A DNA stretch of 40,327 nt, taken from Faecalibacterium sp. An122. Its GTDB lineage: Bacteria > Bacillota > Clostridia > Oscillospirales > Ruminococcaceae. The notes under the pieces were generated by a model. It had not been told where the DNA came from. It worked only from the letters and a program-made list of their open reading frames with translations, and ran no database searches. Location: the NCBI RefSeq assembly GCF_002160895.1, contig NZ_NFLL01000025.1, positions 1 to 40,327 of the forward strand, in the 5' to 3' direction. The position numbers and the translations under genes are program-made. Below, in pieces: positions 1 through 7,551 of the stretch (position 1 is its first letter; each line of letters begins with the position of its first letter).

Positions 1-71
1 ACCAATATTCCTTCTGTTGTTGATCGCACCAAAACAAAAGAACTTTTGCGTCACGAAAGATAGGGTCCCTC

Positions 72-115
72 TGCGAGGGCCGGCTCTCACGAGCTGGCCC
101 TCGCATTGTTTGTTG
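72..115 (+). terminator. Strong hairpin, probable terminator of a gene left of the window
   Basis: A 15-bp nearly perfect stem (72-86 paired with 91-105, loop tcac) is followed by a T/G-rich tail. It would terminate plus-strand transcription entering from outside the window. Nothing else in 1-185 looks like a gene; the plus ORF from 17 has no ribosome site and no recognisable protein character. Confidence 0.6.
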
Positions 116-189
116 TGGGAGGAAAGGTCTGGAATAGAGAATGCACCCTGTGTTTCAGCCCTTGGGGGCGGCGGCGCAGCCGCGGGGAA

Positions 190-421
190 AGAAAAAATCC
201 CCGTTCCTGTAAAAAGGAACGGGGATTTGTGTTTTTATGAAGCTCTGCTGTGGATCAGAAAATCAGGCTATGAGGCAGTTTGCATCATACCAGGCCGCAG
301 GCCGGGAGCCTTCCTAAAGAGGCTGAGACCTGACCGCTGGCAGGGCCTTGTGAAGTTCACAGCAGTTGGTGGTACCAGTTGAAAGTCTTTTGCATCCTTT
401 TCTTCTAGAAAAGGATGGAGG
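190..421 (-). repeat. Dispersed repeat, copy R1, ending in a bidirectional terminator
   Basis: Read on the minus strand from 421, this stretch starts with a palindrome (397-420), then CAAAAG, CTGGTACC, a segment around CACAAGGCCCTGCC, and it ends at 191-238 with a hairpin ACAAATCCCCGTTCC...GGAACGGGGATT plus T tail. The same module order recurs on the plus strand at 36541-36785. An internal segment (256-303, TCAGAAAATCAGGCTATGAGG then GCATC.TACC and GGCCGCAGGCCGG) recurs at 36832-36885, and inverted at about 36495-36536. The element sits directly downstream of thrS, so its final hairpin probably also terminates that gene. Confidence 0.7.
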
Positions 422-2209
422 TTACTCGTGGGCGCGGGTGGCGATTTCGTCGCAGACCTTCTGGATGAAGGCATCCAGCTCCATGGTGGTGGTTTCGCCC
501 TTGCGGTCACGGACCGAGACGTTGCCGGCCTCGGCTTCCTTGGCGCCCAGAACCAGCATATAGGGCACGCGGTCCACCTGCTGGGCCTCGCGGATCTTGT
601 AGCCGATCTTCTCGTTGTCGCTGTCCAGAGCAACGCGGATGCCGGCGGCAACCAGCTTCTCGGTGACCTCGGTGGCGTAGTCCAGGGTCTTCTCCGAGAC
701 GGGCAGGACCTTGACCTGGGTGGGTGCCAGCCAGGTGGGGAAGCGGCCCTTGGTCTCCTCGATCAGGTAGGCCATGAAGCGGTCAATGGAGCCCAGGATG
801 GCGCGGTGCAGGACCACGGGGGTCTTTTCGGTGCCGTCGCTGTCCACGTAGGTCAGGTGGAACTTGGCCGGCAGGCAGAAGTCCAGCTGGCAGGTGGACA
901 GGGTGTACTCGGCGCCCACGGCGGGACGGACGTTGACGTCCAGCTTGGGACCATAGAAGGCAGCCTCGCCGATCTCCTCGGTGAAGTTGATGCCCAGCTC
1001 GGTCAGAACCTCGCGCAGAGCGGTCTCGGCGTGATCCCACATGGCGTCATCGTCGTGGTACTTCTTCTTGTCGGCGGGGTCGCGCAGGGACAGCACGCAG
1101 CGGTAGTCGGTGATGCCGAAGTCCTTGTACACCTCGAAAATCAGGTCACAGACGGCGGCCACTTCGCTCTTGATCTGGCTGGGGGTCACGAACAGGTGGG
1201 CGTCGTTCTGGCAGAAGTGACGGCCGCGCTCGATGCCCTTCAGGGTGCCGCTGGACTCATACCGGAAATCGTGGGCGATTTCGCCGATGCGGATGGGCAG
1301 CTGACGGTAGGAATGGGGCCGGTTGGCGTAAATCATCATGTGGTGGGGGCAGTTCATGGGACGCAGGACGTAGCTCTCGCCCTCCATCTCCATGGCGGGG
1401 AACATGTTCTCACGGTAGTGATCCCAGTGGCCGGAGGTCTTGTACAGGTTGACGGTGCCGACGCAGGGGGTCATGACGTGCTGATAGCCCCGGGCGCGCT
1501 CCTTGGCCTTGATATAGTTCTCCAGCTCCTGCCAGACGGTGTAGCCGTTGGGCAGGAACATGGGCAGGCCGCGGCCCACCAGGTCGTCGGTCATGAACAG
1601 GCCCATTTCCTTGCCGATGCGGCGGTGATCCCGGGCGCGGGCTTCTTCCTGCTGCTTCTCCCAGGCTTCCAGCTCCTCCTGGGTGCGGAAGGCGACGCCG
1701 TTGATGCGGGTGAGCATCTTGTTGTCCTTGTCGCCCTTCCAGTAGGCGCCCGACTGCTGGGTGATCTTGAAGGCCTTCAGGGCCTTGGTGTAGGTCAGGT
1801 GGGGGCCGACGCACATATCAATGTACTCGCCCTGCTGATAGAAGCTGATGGTGGCATCCTCGGGCAGATCGCCGATGTGCTCCACCTTGAACTTCTCCTG
1901 ACGGTCCTCCATCAGCTTGATGGCCTCGGGACGGGGCAGGATGAAGGCCTTGATGGGCAGGTTCTCCTTGACGATCTTCCGCATCTCTTTCTCGATGGCG
2001 GCCAGATCCTCGTCGGTCAGCTTGGTGTCGCCCAGGTCCACGTCGTAGTAGAAGCCGTTCTCGGTGGCGGGGCCATAGCCGAAGTCAGCCTCGGGGTACA
2101 GGCGCTTGATGGCCTGTGCCATGATGTGGGCGGCGGTGTGGCGCAAAACGTGCAGTTCCTGGTCCTGCGGGCACTCAGCAACGGTGCCGTCATTGTAAAT
2201 GATCTTCAT
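422..2209 (-). CDS. thrS: Threonyl-tRNA synthetase, short form without TGS domain
   Basis: Charges tRNA-Thr with threonine in the cytoplasm, and the editing domain removes mischarged serine. The editing-site motifs are visible: HTAAH (His24/His28) and later CVGPH. The class II catalytic core follows, with the three zinc ligands in RPMNCPHH (Cys), QNDAHLF (His) and VVLHRAILGS (His), and then the anticodon-binding domain (TWLAPTQVKVLPV to the end). At 595 aa it is about 45 residues shorter than the E. coli enzyme, because only some 20 residues precede the editing domain; the N-terminal TGS domain is missing. I chose the ATG at 2207-2209 because an AAAGGA site lies just upstream; the longer frame to 2242 runs back into the leader. 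It is preceded by a T-box leader and so is probably induced by uncharged tRNA-Thr. Confidence 0.97.
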   Translation of the reverse strand: MKIIYNDGTVAECPQDQELHVLRHTAAHIMAQAIKRLYPEADFGYGPATENGFYYDVDLGDTKLTDEDLAAIEKEMRKIVKENLPIKAFILPRPEAIKLMEDRQEKFKVEHIGDLPEDATISFYQQGEYIDMCVGPHLTYTKALKAFKITQQSGAYWKGDKDNKMLTRINGVAFRTQEELEAWEKQQEEARARDHRRIGKEMGLFMTDDLVGRGLPMFLPNGYTVWQELENYIKAKERARGYQHVMTPCVGTVNLYKTSGHWDHYRENMFPAMEMEGESYVLRPMNCPHHMMIYANRPHSYRQLPIRIGEIAHDFRYESSGTLKGIERGRHFCQNDAHLFVTPSQIKSEVAAVCDLIFEVYKDFGITDYRCVLSLRDPADKKKYHDDDAMWDHAETALREVLTELGINFTEEIGEAAFYGPKLDVNVRPAVGAEYTLSTCQLDFCLPAKFHLTYVDSDGTEKTPVVLHRAILGSIDRFMAYLIEETKGRFPTWLAPTQVKVLPVSEKTLDYATEVTEKLVAAGIRVALDSDNEKIGYKIREAQQVDRVPYMLVLGAKEAEAGNVSVRDRKGETTTMELDAFIQKVCDEIATRAHE

Positions 2210-2560
2210 CGCAGTATTCCTTTCTCCAAATAGGGTTTGCATGGAAAATAAAAAAGCGCTTCATCCCGCAGAACGTATGCACGGGATGAAGCGCCGGTTA
2301 TTCTTTGCCGGGAACGCTCCACGGTTCCACCCGAATTGCGCCGCCCAGGGGGCTGCGCCTCTCGATGTGCTGTAACGGGCACACCCGGCAGAGGTTCGCC
2401 TCTGCACTCCGCGGTGGTAGGGGGCGGGCTGCGCCAGGCTGCTTGCAGCACGCCGCATCGCTGCGGCGGCAGCCCTCTCTCAGGCGTCGCGGTTCTGCCC
2501 CTGTTTGTCCGCATCCGAGAGGGCGCCGGGGCCCTCTCACGCTTGGCCAGGATGAAACTG
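2210..2560 (-). promoter_or_regulatory. T-box leader of thrS
   Basis: The T-box core GGGTGGAACCGTGG is at 2319-2332 on the minus strand. About 25 nt further downstream a 13-bp hairpin (GCGCTTCATCCCG / CGGGATGAAGCGC) followed by TTTTTT forms the intrinsic terminator. Upstream are several GC-rich stems that would form stem I and its partners. Uncharged tRNA-Thr should bind and switch the terminator to an antiterminator. I could not assign the threonine specifier codon by eye. Confidence 0.88.
2248..2294 (-). terminator. T-box regulated terminator before thrS
   Basis: Stem GCGCTTCATCCCG / CGGGATGAAGCGC with the T run at 2250-2255, directly downstream of the T-box core. It is the attenuation point of the leader. 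Confidence 0.85.
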
Positions 2561-2565
2561 AGAAG

Positions 2566-2594
2566 ATTGTAGCACACCTGCGGCAAAAATGCAA
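2566..2594 (-). promoter_or_regulatory. thrS promoter
   Basis: On the minus strand TTGCAT (2589-2594), a 17-nt spacer and TACAAT (2566-2571), with a TGTGC extension just before the -10. It lies immediately upstream of the T-box leader, placing the transcript start near 2559. Confidence 0.75.
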
Positions 2595-2624
2595 GCGGGC
2601 GGGGCAAAAACCTGTCTGCCCCAG

Positions 2625-2851
2625 CAAAACAGCCCCCGCCCTGTCGGAGGCTGGGGGCGGAGGCTGCTCTGCTTTCTGCATCTGGTAAAAGGAAAGAAAA
2701 AGAAGAAGGAGAACGCCCGCGCACCGTAACCCTTGCGGCAGGGGCCGCCTCTCAGAGAGCCCTCTATTCTCCCCGAAAAGCGGAAGGCGCCGGGCCGCGA
2801 AAACAAAAAGACGCTGACAGACTCCAGTCCGTCAGCGCCTTTGCTTTCGAC
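2625..2851 (-). ncRNA. Candidate small RNA with its own strong promoter
   Basis: Transcription from the promoter at 2858-2886 would start near 2851 and immediately meet a hairpin with a U tract (2801-2845). It would then cross a structured segment (about 2700-2775, GGGAGAA pairing with TTCTCC around inner stems such as GCGGC/GCCGC) and reach a second terminator-like hairpin at 2625-2666 (CAGCC.CCGCCC / GGGCGG.GGCTG then TTTTG). No ORF with a ribosome site occurs here. I recognise no known RNA family; it may be one or two short RNAs or only the tail of the upstream gene. Confidence 0.35.
2801..2845 (-). terminator. Terminator after the DUF1622 gene, bidirectional
   Basis: The stem GCGCTGACGGAC / GTCTGTCAGCGT with a TGGA loop is followed on the minus strand by CTTTTTGTTTT. 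The flanks extend the pairing (CGAAAGCAAAG with CTTTTTGTTTTCG), so it would work in both directions. Confidence 0.7.
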
Positions 2852-2857
2852 GATGTC

Positions 2858-2886
2858 AGTATAGCTCGCTTTGTGCGAAATGTCAA
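2858..2886 (-). promoter_or_regulatory. Near-consensus sigma-A promoter
   Basis: Minus strand TTGACA (2881-2886), exactly 17 nt, then TATACT (2858-2863). It lies between the stop of the DUF1622 gene and its terminator, so no annotated protein gene is obviously served by it. Confidence 0.7.
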
Positions 2887-2965
2887 GAACGGGCGCGGCG
2901 TTTTGGGACGTTTCACAGCGTCGCCAAAAGGCGGCCCCTGCTTTTCGCCAAAATGCCCAAGCCGG

Positions 2966-3463
2966 TCACTGGGCTTCCCGCTGGTCGGGATCGTCGGAAC
3001 GGTCCGTCCCGGCGGACTCGCCGGCAGCGCCGGGTTTCCAGGGCCAGAAGGGACTGGACTCCAGTTCCGCCCGGCGCTCGGCCCGGCGTTCGTCGCGCTT
3101 GGCCTCGGCACGCTCGGCCCGCTCCGAGCGCATTTCCACCCGCAGCAGTATGCTCATCAGGGCGCGGGAACCAAAGGTTGCCACCAGCAGAAGGACGGCG
3201 TCCAGGCTGGGCAGCAGGATGGTCTTGGAGACCTCGGCCGCCATCAGGAACTCCAGCGCCGTAATCAGGCCGGTACTCATCTCCAGGTGATAGTCGTAGT
3301 CGTCGTGGAACAAAACCACCCGCAGATAGTGGTAGGTGGTGCGCAGCAGGCTGACCACGATGATGAGCAGGCCGATCAGCTCGGCGATGCCGGAAATCAG
3401 AGGGACAGAGACGGCCAGGGCGGTCTCCATCCCGGAGTCCATTTGTTCAAAGAGTTGCAGCAT
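2966..3463 (-). CDS. DUF1622-type small membrane protein
   Basis: A 165-aa protein with three hydrophobic segments, at roughly residues 14-42, 62-82 and 86-108, separated by a short charged loop (FHDDYDYHLE). The pattern fits the DUF1622 family of predicted membrane proteins, whose function is unknown. The C-terminal 50 residues are unlike the membrane part: a highly charged Arg/Glu/Ala stretch (about 112-140), probably helical and cytoplasmic, then a Pro/Gly/Asp tail. An AAAGGA site precedes the ATG at 3461-3463. It starts 52 nt after the stop of the isomerase gene upstream on the same strand, so the two may be cotranscribed. The family assignment is from memory of its sequence pattern and should be treated as probable. 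Confidence 0.8.
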   Translation of the reverse strand: MLQLFEQMDSGMETALAVSVPLISGIAELIGLLIIVVSLLRTTYHYLRVVLFHDDYDYHLEMSTGLITALEFLMAAEVSKTILLPSLDAVLLLVATFGSRALMSILLRVEMRSERAERAEAKRDERRAERRAELESSPFWPWKPGAAGESAGTDRSDDPDQREAQ

Positions 3464-3515
3464 GGGTTAGCGGTTATCCTTTCTGGGTGTGGGGTGGAAT
3501 CGGAGGGTCAGAGGC

Positions 3516-4154
3516 TCAGTCCAGCAGGGTCTTGACGTAGTCGGCCAGCTCCTGATCCTTGCAGGCGGGGAAGAACAGCTCGCTGAAGTGCTCGCCGGCC
3601 ACAGCGCCCTTGACCAGAGCGGGGTCCAGGCCCTTCAGGCAGTCGATCAGGGGCTTGAAGTTGTTGGCGCGGACGCCGTCCAGGATGATCTTGTTCCGCT
3701 GCTCGGGCTCGCGGCGCTCCTTGGGATAGCCCTGGCCGTGGCCGAAGCCGAACAGCTTCTCGAAGATGTACTCCAGGTTCAGCTCGCCGCCCCAGCCGAA
3801 GCCCTTGGCGAAGGGCAGAGCCACAGCGTTGCCGTCGTTGACGTGGGCAAAGGTGTAAGCGTCCACGGGATCTTCCACGTGGCCGCAGATGACGCCGGGG
3901 AAGCTGTTCAGGGCCAGCATGGCGCCCTCGCCGGTGCCGCAGCCGGTGATGACATAGTCGGCGGCGCCGCTGTTCAGCAGGATGGCGGCCAGGATGCCGT
4001 TCTGAACGTAGGTCAGCTGGGCGGCATCGTCGGCGGCGTACATGCCGTAGTTGACCACCTCGTGGCCCATGGGCTCCACCACCTTCTTGAGGGCGGCGAG
4101 GATGATGCCGTTCTTGGCGGCCTGGCTGTTTTCGTTGATGAGTGCGATTTTCAT
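3516..4154 (-). CDS. RpiB/LacA/LacB-family sugar-phosphate isomerase, long form
   Basis: Family members interconvert aldose and ketose phosphates, such as ribose 5-phosphate and ribulose 5-phosphate. The Rossmann-like N-terminal half and the motif GCGTGEGAMLALN carry the family's Cys base (Cys72 here). At 212 aa it is about 60 residues longer than a typical RpiB; the extra part (from about residue 130, KLFGFGHGQGYPKERREPEQ) is probably a C-terminal extension found in a subset of the family. The ATG at 4152-4154 follows GGAGG by 8 nt; the longer frame to 4187 has no ribosome site. The substrate cannot be told from the sequence. rpe at 17.1 kb acts in the same pentose-phosphate branch but is not linked. 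Confidence 0.88.
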   Translation of the reverse strand: MKIALINENSQAAKNGIILAALKKVVEPMGHEVVNYGMYAADDAAQLTYVQNGILAAILLNSGAADYVITGCGTGEGAMLALNSFPGVICGHVEDPVDAYTFAHVNDGNAVALPFAKGFGWGGELNLEYIFEKLFGFGHGQGYPKERREPEQRNKIILDGVRANNFKPLIDCLKGLDPALVKGAVAGEHFSELFFPACKDQELADYVKTLLD

Positions 4155-4266
4155 AGGGATGAACCTCCATTTCCCGGCGCTGTCCACTCCCGGGACGGCG
4201 CGGCTTTTTTCCTACGTCCCAGTGTACCGGTTTTGGACAGGAAAGTCAATGCCATGCATCCAACAA

Positions 4267-4303
4267 ACAAAAAGCGCCGCTGCAAAGGCAGATGCAGCGG
4301 CGT
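4267..4303 (-). terminator. Terminator of the Cys-rich gene
   Basis: The stem GCCGCTGCA / TGCAGCGGC on the minus strand is followed by GCTTTTTG. It lies about 10 nt past the stop of the 75-aa gene, supporting that ORF as a real transcription unit. Confidence 0.75.
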
Positions 4304-4313
4304 GGTTTGGGGG

Positions 4314-4541
4314 TCATTCGGCCTGCACCATGCAGTCAAAACCGGTGCAGTCGGGCTGGCACCAGGCAGCGTGGCGGCGCCGGCGGGCATGCCGTCCGGC
4401 GGGCTGGCCCTGATAGGGACAGTCGTAGGAAACGGCACAGCAGCCGGCAGCGCGATGGCAGCATCCGCCGTCGATGCCGGCCAGGTTTTCCGCCCCGATG
4501 GGGGCGCAGTGGGCAGGCAGATGAAGGACCGAAGATTTCAT
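4314..4541 (-). CDS. Small Cys/His-rich hypothetical protein (75 aa)
   Basis: I do not recognise a family. The protein has nine Cys (12, 27, 28, 34, 35, 41, 61, 65, 70) and five His among 75 residues, with paired Cys in GGCC and AGCC, a basic RHARRRRH stretch (50-57), and a C-terminal C-x3-C-x4-C. It has no signal peptide or membrane segment, so metal binding in the cytoplasm is the simplest guess. The gene is well supported: a perfect AAGGAGG lies 8 nt before the ATG, a promoter sits at 4574-4603, and a terminator lies directly after the stop. It might be a distant relative of the short Cys-rich DUF1540-like proteins of clostridia, but I could not line it up convincingly. Confidence 0.75.
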   Translation of the reverse strand: MKSSVLHLPAHCAPIGAENLAGIDGGCCHRAAGCCAVSYDCPYQGQPAGRHARRRRHAAWCQPDCTGFDCMVQAE

Positions 4542-4573
4542 GGAACATCCCTCCTTGGGTCTTCTCTGACTCT

Positions 4574-4603
4574 ATTATAATGGACCGCAGACCGGCCCTG
4601 CAA
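4574..4603 (-). promoter_or_regulatory. Promoter of the Cys-rich gene
   Basis: Minus strand TTGCAG (4598-4603), 18-nt spacer, TATAAT (4574-4579). The start would fall about 25 nt before the ATG, just ahead of the ribosome site. It diverges from the lipoprotein promoter at 4748-4776. The 140 nt between them hold only a GC-rich palindrome at about 4679-4697. Confidence 0.75.
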
Positions 4604-4747
4604 GGCGTCCGCTGTGGAAAAACAGATGAAATAAATTGCACCCATCAAACATGTAGATGCAGGCGGCTCATGGATCAGCGGGCCGCCCGGCGGCCCGGCG
4701 CAAAAATCGAAAAAAGGACGTATCGAATGAAAAATTCTGGGTGTTGA

Positions 4748-4776
4748 TTGACACAATCTGCCCCCTGTGATAGAAT
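4748..4776 (+). promoter_or_regulatory. Promoter of the lipoprotein gene
   Basis: TTGACA (4748-4753), exactly 17 nt, TAGAAT (4771-4776). The leader to the ATG at 4861 is about 78 nt and contains a CGGCAGC...GGGCTGC stem. Confidence 0.8.
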
Positions 4777-4860
4777 CAAACCATACCGAGACGTATGCCG
4801 CGGCAGCTTTTTCGGGCTGCAGGGCCGGTGTAACATAAGAAACGTGAAGGAGGACATCCT

Positions 4861-5553
4861 ATGTCTTGCAAAATCTCCCGCAGAAACTTTATGAGGTGCG
4901 CCGGCATAGGCGCCCTGGCTTTGGCCTCGTCCAGCCTCCTGGGCGGCTGCACCAAGTTTGACGCCGAGTATGGCCTGGGAGAGACCGTCACCTGGACCGA
5001 CAAAAATGGCGGCACGGTTTCCATGAAGATTGCCGAGGCCTGGGAGGTCACCGCCTCCAACCACACCGATGTGGCGTCCAACTATCAGCTGAAGGTGGAG
5101 GACGGCCAGCGCTATGTCTATCTTCGGATCGAGATGACCAACACCACCGACGCCGACATCGAGCTGTACAACAAGCGCTACAGCTTCGACTGGTTCGAGA
5201 CCAAGTACACCGACGAAAAGGTGCGGGATTACTTCTACCGCTGGGAGAAGAACGCCGAGGAAACCAGCGAGTATCCCACCTACCCCAACGCCAACCGGAT
5301 GGTGAAGGCCCCCGCTGTCATCTGGGGCTACAACAACGGCATGTACCTGAACGACGGCAAATTCGGCGCTGTCTGCTACACCGGTTCGGCAGGCCAGCCC
5401 CGCAAGGAGAATACATACGCCAAAGTCCCCAAGGGCGCTTCCCACATTGACTGCATCGGCCAGATCACCGAGAATCTCCAGACCCTGCGGATTGTCTACC
5501 GCCTGGAGAACAAGGAAGTCAACTTCGTCATCTATCCCAATCAGCTCACCTGA
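4861..5553 (+). CDS. Tat-like secreted lipoprotein, function unknown
   Basis: A 230-aa protein with a signal starting SRRNFMRC, which matches the twin-arginine pattern, then a short hydrophobic stretch and the lipobox LLGGC (Cys about residue 30). The mature part is therefore anchored outside the membrane. It is rich in aromatic and acidic residues and contains a segment YVYLRIEMTNTTDADIELYN, which looks like the beta-strand core of DUF4352/DUF5067-type immunoglobulin-like lipoprotein domains; this is a resemblance, not an assignment. GAAGGAGG lies 7 nt before the ATG. It is a single-gene unit with its own promoter and a shared terminator, facing a minus-strand gene. Confidence 0.88.
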   Translation: MSCKISRRNFMRCAGIGALALASSSLLGGCTKFDAEYGLGETVTWTDKNGGTVSMKIAEAWEVTASNHTDVASNYQLKVEDGQRYVYLRIEMTNTTDADIELYNKRYSFDWFETKYTDEKVRDYFYRWEKNAEETSEYPTYPNANRMVKAPAVIWGYNNGMYLNDGKFGAVCYTGSAGQPRKENTYAKVPKGASHIDCIGQITENLQTLRIVYRLENKEVNFVIYPNQLT

Positions 5554-5612
5554 TGAAGGCGGAACCGGTCCCTCTGGGGGTCCGGTTTCCCGGGAAAATC
5601 AAAAGGGAATAC

Positions 5613-5659
5613 AAAAAGAAAAGCTGCGGCAGGGCCAAAACCCTGCGGCAGCTTTTTTG
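5613..5659. terminator. Bidirectional terminator between convergent genes
   Basis: GCTGCGGCAGGG (5623-5634) pairs with CCCTGCGGCAGC (5641-5652) with one mismatch. T6 follows on the plus strand, and an A-rich flank gives T-rich RNA on the minus strand. It serves both the lipoprotein gene and the minus-strand membrane protein gene. Confidence 0.85.
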
Positions 5660-5663
5660 GTAT

Positions 5664-6737
5664 TCAGGACTGGGATTCGTCGTCGTCCTTCCGGCGCAGG
5701 CGCTCCCGCAGAGCGTCCAGGGAGAGGTGACGGCGGCCGTGGCGCATCCGGGGGAAGGCGTGGAGCAGACGGCCGGCGCCAAAGAAGGAGCCGTGCTGCA
5801 TCTGGGCCCGCATCTGGGCCTGCATTTCCTCCGAACGGGCTTCCAGCTCGGCCCGCAGGTCTTCCAGCTGGAGCAGCTCGGCGGCCCGGTCGGTGGCCCG
5901 CTCCACGGTGCCGGCGGCAGCCAGACGGGCCGCTTCGGCGGCCTCCATGGCGTTCAGACGGGCCAGCTCGCCGGCCCGGCGGGCGGCCTCGATGGCCTCG
6001 TCCGCCTTGTCACGGGCGGCACGGGAGGTGCGGCGGATCTCCTTGGCCGACAGCTTTTCGCCTGCGGTCCGCAGCTCGGCCTGGGCCAGCTTGATCTGGA
6101 GACGGCTCTCGTCCAGCTTCTGGTCGGCGTCCAGGGCGGTGGAGCCGATCAGGTCGGTCATCACATCGCTGATGTCGTGGATGCCGTCCGCAATCCGCTC
6201 CAGAGCTTCCAGCTCCTCCGCCAGGCCGGTGGCGGTGATGGTGGTGACCACCAGGTCCACGCCGTACAGGATGTACAGCAGGGCAAGGATGATCCAACCC
6301 GCGGTGGTGGGCACCATGCCCACCACCGCGGCAATGGTGGGGTGGACCAGCTTCATCATAAAGACGGCGCCCAGGCCCCAGTAGAGGGAGAATTCCAGGC
6401 AGATATAGCCGCCCAGGTTGAAGGGCCGGTCGGTGTAATCCCACCAGCGGGTGTGGTAGATCTTATACAGCAGCCAGCCGCCCGCCAGCTCGATGGCGCT
6501 GGGAATGATGACGCCTCCGATGAACAGCAGGAGATTGTTGTTCAGCAGCGGGGTCAGGAAAAACAGCATGGTCAGCATCCCGAAACCGTAGATGGGGCAG
6601 ACCGGGCCGTTCAGAAAGCCGCGGTTGACCAGCTTGCCGGTGGTGACGGCGGCATAAGCCACCTCCAGCCCCCAGCCCAGGAAAGAGTAAATCAGGAAAT
6701 ACGCTGCGATTTGATACAAGGTGAATCCAAAGATCAT
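5664..6737 (-). CDS. COG4905-type membrane protein (ABC_trans_CmpB) with coiled-coil tail
   Basis: The N-terminal 180 residues contain about five or six membrane segments and the family signature GWGLEVAYAAV, then RGFLNGPVCPIYGFG. These match the putative ABC-transporter type IV family (PF06541), a group of unknown function in Firmicutes. The remaining 170 residues are a long Ala/Glu/Arg helix-forming region (roughly 195-320), probably a cytoplasmic coiled coil, ending in an Arg-rich tail. No ATPase partner is adjacent. The ATG at 6735-6737 is preceded by GAGAGG; a TTG five codons earlier is less likely. The start lies 25 nt after the trmB stop, so the two are probably cotranscribed. Confidence 0.85.
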   Translation of the reverse strand: MIFGFTLYQIAAYFLIYSFLGWGLEVAYAAVTTGKLVNRGFLNGPVCPIYGFGMLTMLFFLTPLLNNNLLLFIGGVIIPSAIELAGGWLLYKIYHTRWWDYTDRPFNLGGYICLEFSLYWGLGAVFMMKLVHPTIAAVVGMVPTTAGWIILALLYILYGVDLVVTTITATGLAEELEALERIADGIHDISDVMTDLIGSTALDADQKLDESRLQIKLAQAELRTAGEKLSAKEIRRTSRAARDKADEAIEAARRAGELARLNAMEAAEAARLAAAGTVERATDRAAELLQLEDLRAELEARSEEMQAQMRAQMQHGSFFGAGRLLHAFPRMRHGRRHLSLDALRERLRRKDDDESQS

Positions 6738-6761
6738 AAGACAGCCTCTCAAAAAAGCCGG

Positions 6762-7517
6762 TTATTCCTCGCTGCCGGAGGCAGGGGCTTCGGCGTCGTC
6801 CTCGTCCTGGCCGCCGCGGCGCTTGGGTTCCACCCAGGTGACGCTGTCGTCGCCGGGGATTTTGCGGGCGATCAGGGCTTTGATGTTGATGCCCATTTCG
6901 GTGAACATCCCCTCGTGCTCGGTGCGGATGTTCCAGGCCGGCTCGTTCTCGTGGAGATCGTAAGTCTGCCAGGTGATTTCGTAGCCCGCCGCAGGGAAGT
7001 AGGCCAGGCTGTCCCGGAACAGGTCATCGTCGTCGGTCTTGAAATAGATTTCCCCGCCGTCCACCAGAAAATCCCGGTACTGGATCAGCTGCCGGGGATG
7101 GGTCAGGCGGTGCTTGTTGGAGGAAGCGTTCTTGCTCCAGGGGTTGCAGAAGTTGATGTAAATCCGGCTGACGGTGTCCTCGGGGGTAAACAGATTGCGA
7201 ATCCGCTCGATGTCGGCGCTCATGATCCGCACGTTGTCGATGGGACGGTTGACGGCGGCATAGGCCGCCTCGATTTTCCGCTTGGCCAGAATCAGCACCT
7301 TGTCGGTGATGTCGATGCCCAGATAGTTGTTTTCGGGGTGGGCGGCGGCCAGCTGGGAGATAAAGCCGCCCTTGCCGCAGCCCAGCTCCAGCACCAGGGG
7401 CAGTTCCGGGTTGGCGAACTGGTTGTGCCACTGGCCCTGCAGGTGGAAGGGGTCATGGATGTGGAAGTCGGCGGCGAGCAGCTCGGCCCGCGCGTAGGGC
7501 TTGAAACGCATGCGCAT
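6762..7517 (-). CDS. trmB: tRNA (guanine-N7-)-methyltransferase
   Basis: Transfers methyl from S-adenosylmethionine to N7 of G46 in the tRNA variable loop. The SAM-binding motif ELGCGKGGF, the acidic GIDI loop, the family motif NFCNPWSK (usually PDPWPK), KTDDDDLF and the C-terminal EHEGMFTEMG are all present. The 251-aa length is normal apart from an acidic C-terminal tail. AAGGAG precedes the first ATG by 9 nt; a second ATG two codons on is possible. The upstream neighbour on the same strand, 34 nt away, is an alanyl-tRNA editing gene, so this is a small tRNA-quality operon. Confidence 0.95.
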   Translation of the reverse strand: MRMRFKPYARAELLAADFHIHDPFHLQGQWHNQFANPELPLVLELGCGKGGFISQLAAAHPENNYLGIDITDKVLILAKRKIEAAYAAVNRPIDNVRIMSADIERIRNLFTPEDTVSRIYINFCNPWSKNASSNKHRLTHPRQLIQYRDFLVDGGEIYFKTDDDDLFRDSLAYFPAAGYEITWQTYDLHENEPAWNIRTEHEGMFTEMGINIKALIARKIPGDDSVTWVEPKRRGGQDEDDAEAPASGSEE

Positions 7518-7551
7518 AGGGTTATACTCCTTGTTTTATGGATTGATGATT

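Noticed and set aside
428-2233. 601-aa plus-strand ORF antisense to thrS
   Set aside because: Gly/Val/Leu/Gln-rich repetitive composition typical of the complementary frame of a GC-rich gene, no ribosome site, and the opposite strand encodes an unmistakable ThrRS.
2206-2806. Several minus-strand ORFs across the thrS leader
   Set aside because: They run through the T-box and terminator stems, start at non-ATG codons or lack ribosome sites, and show poly-Phe or Pro/Arg composition.
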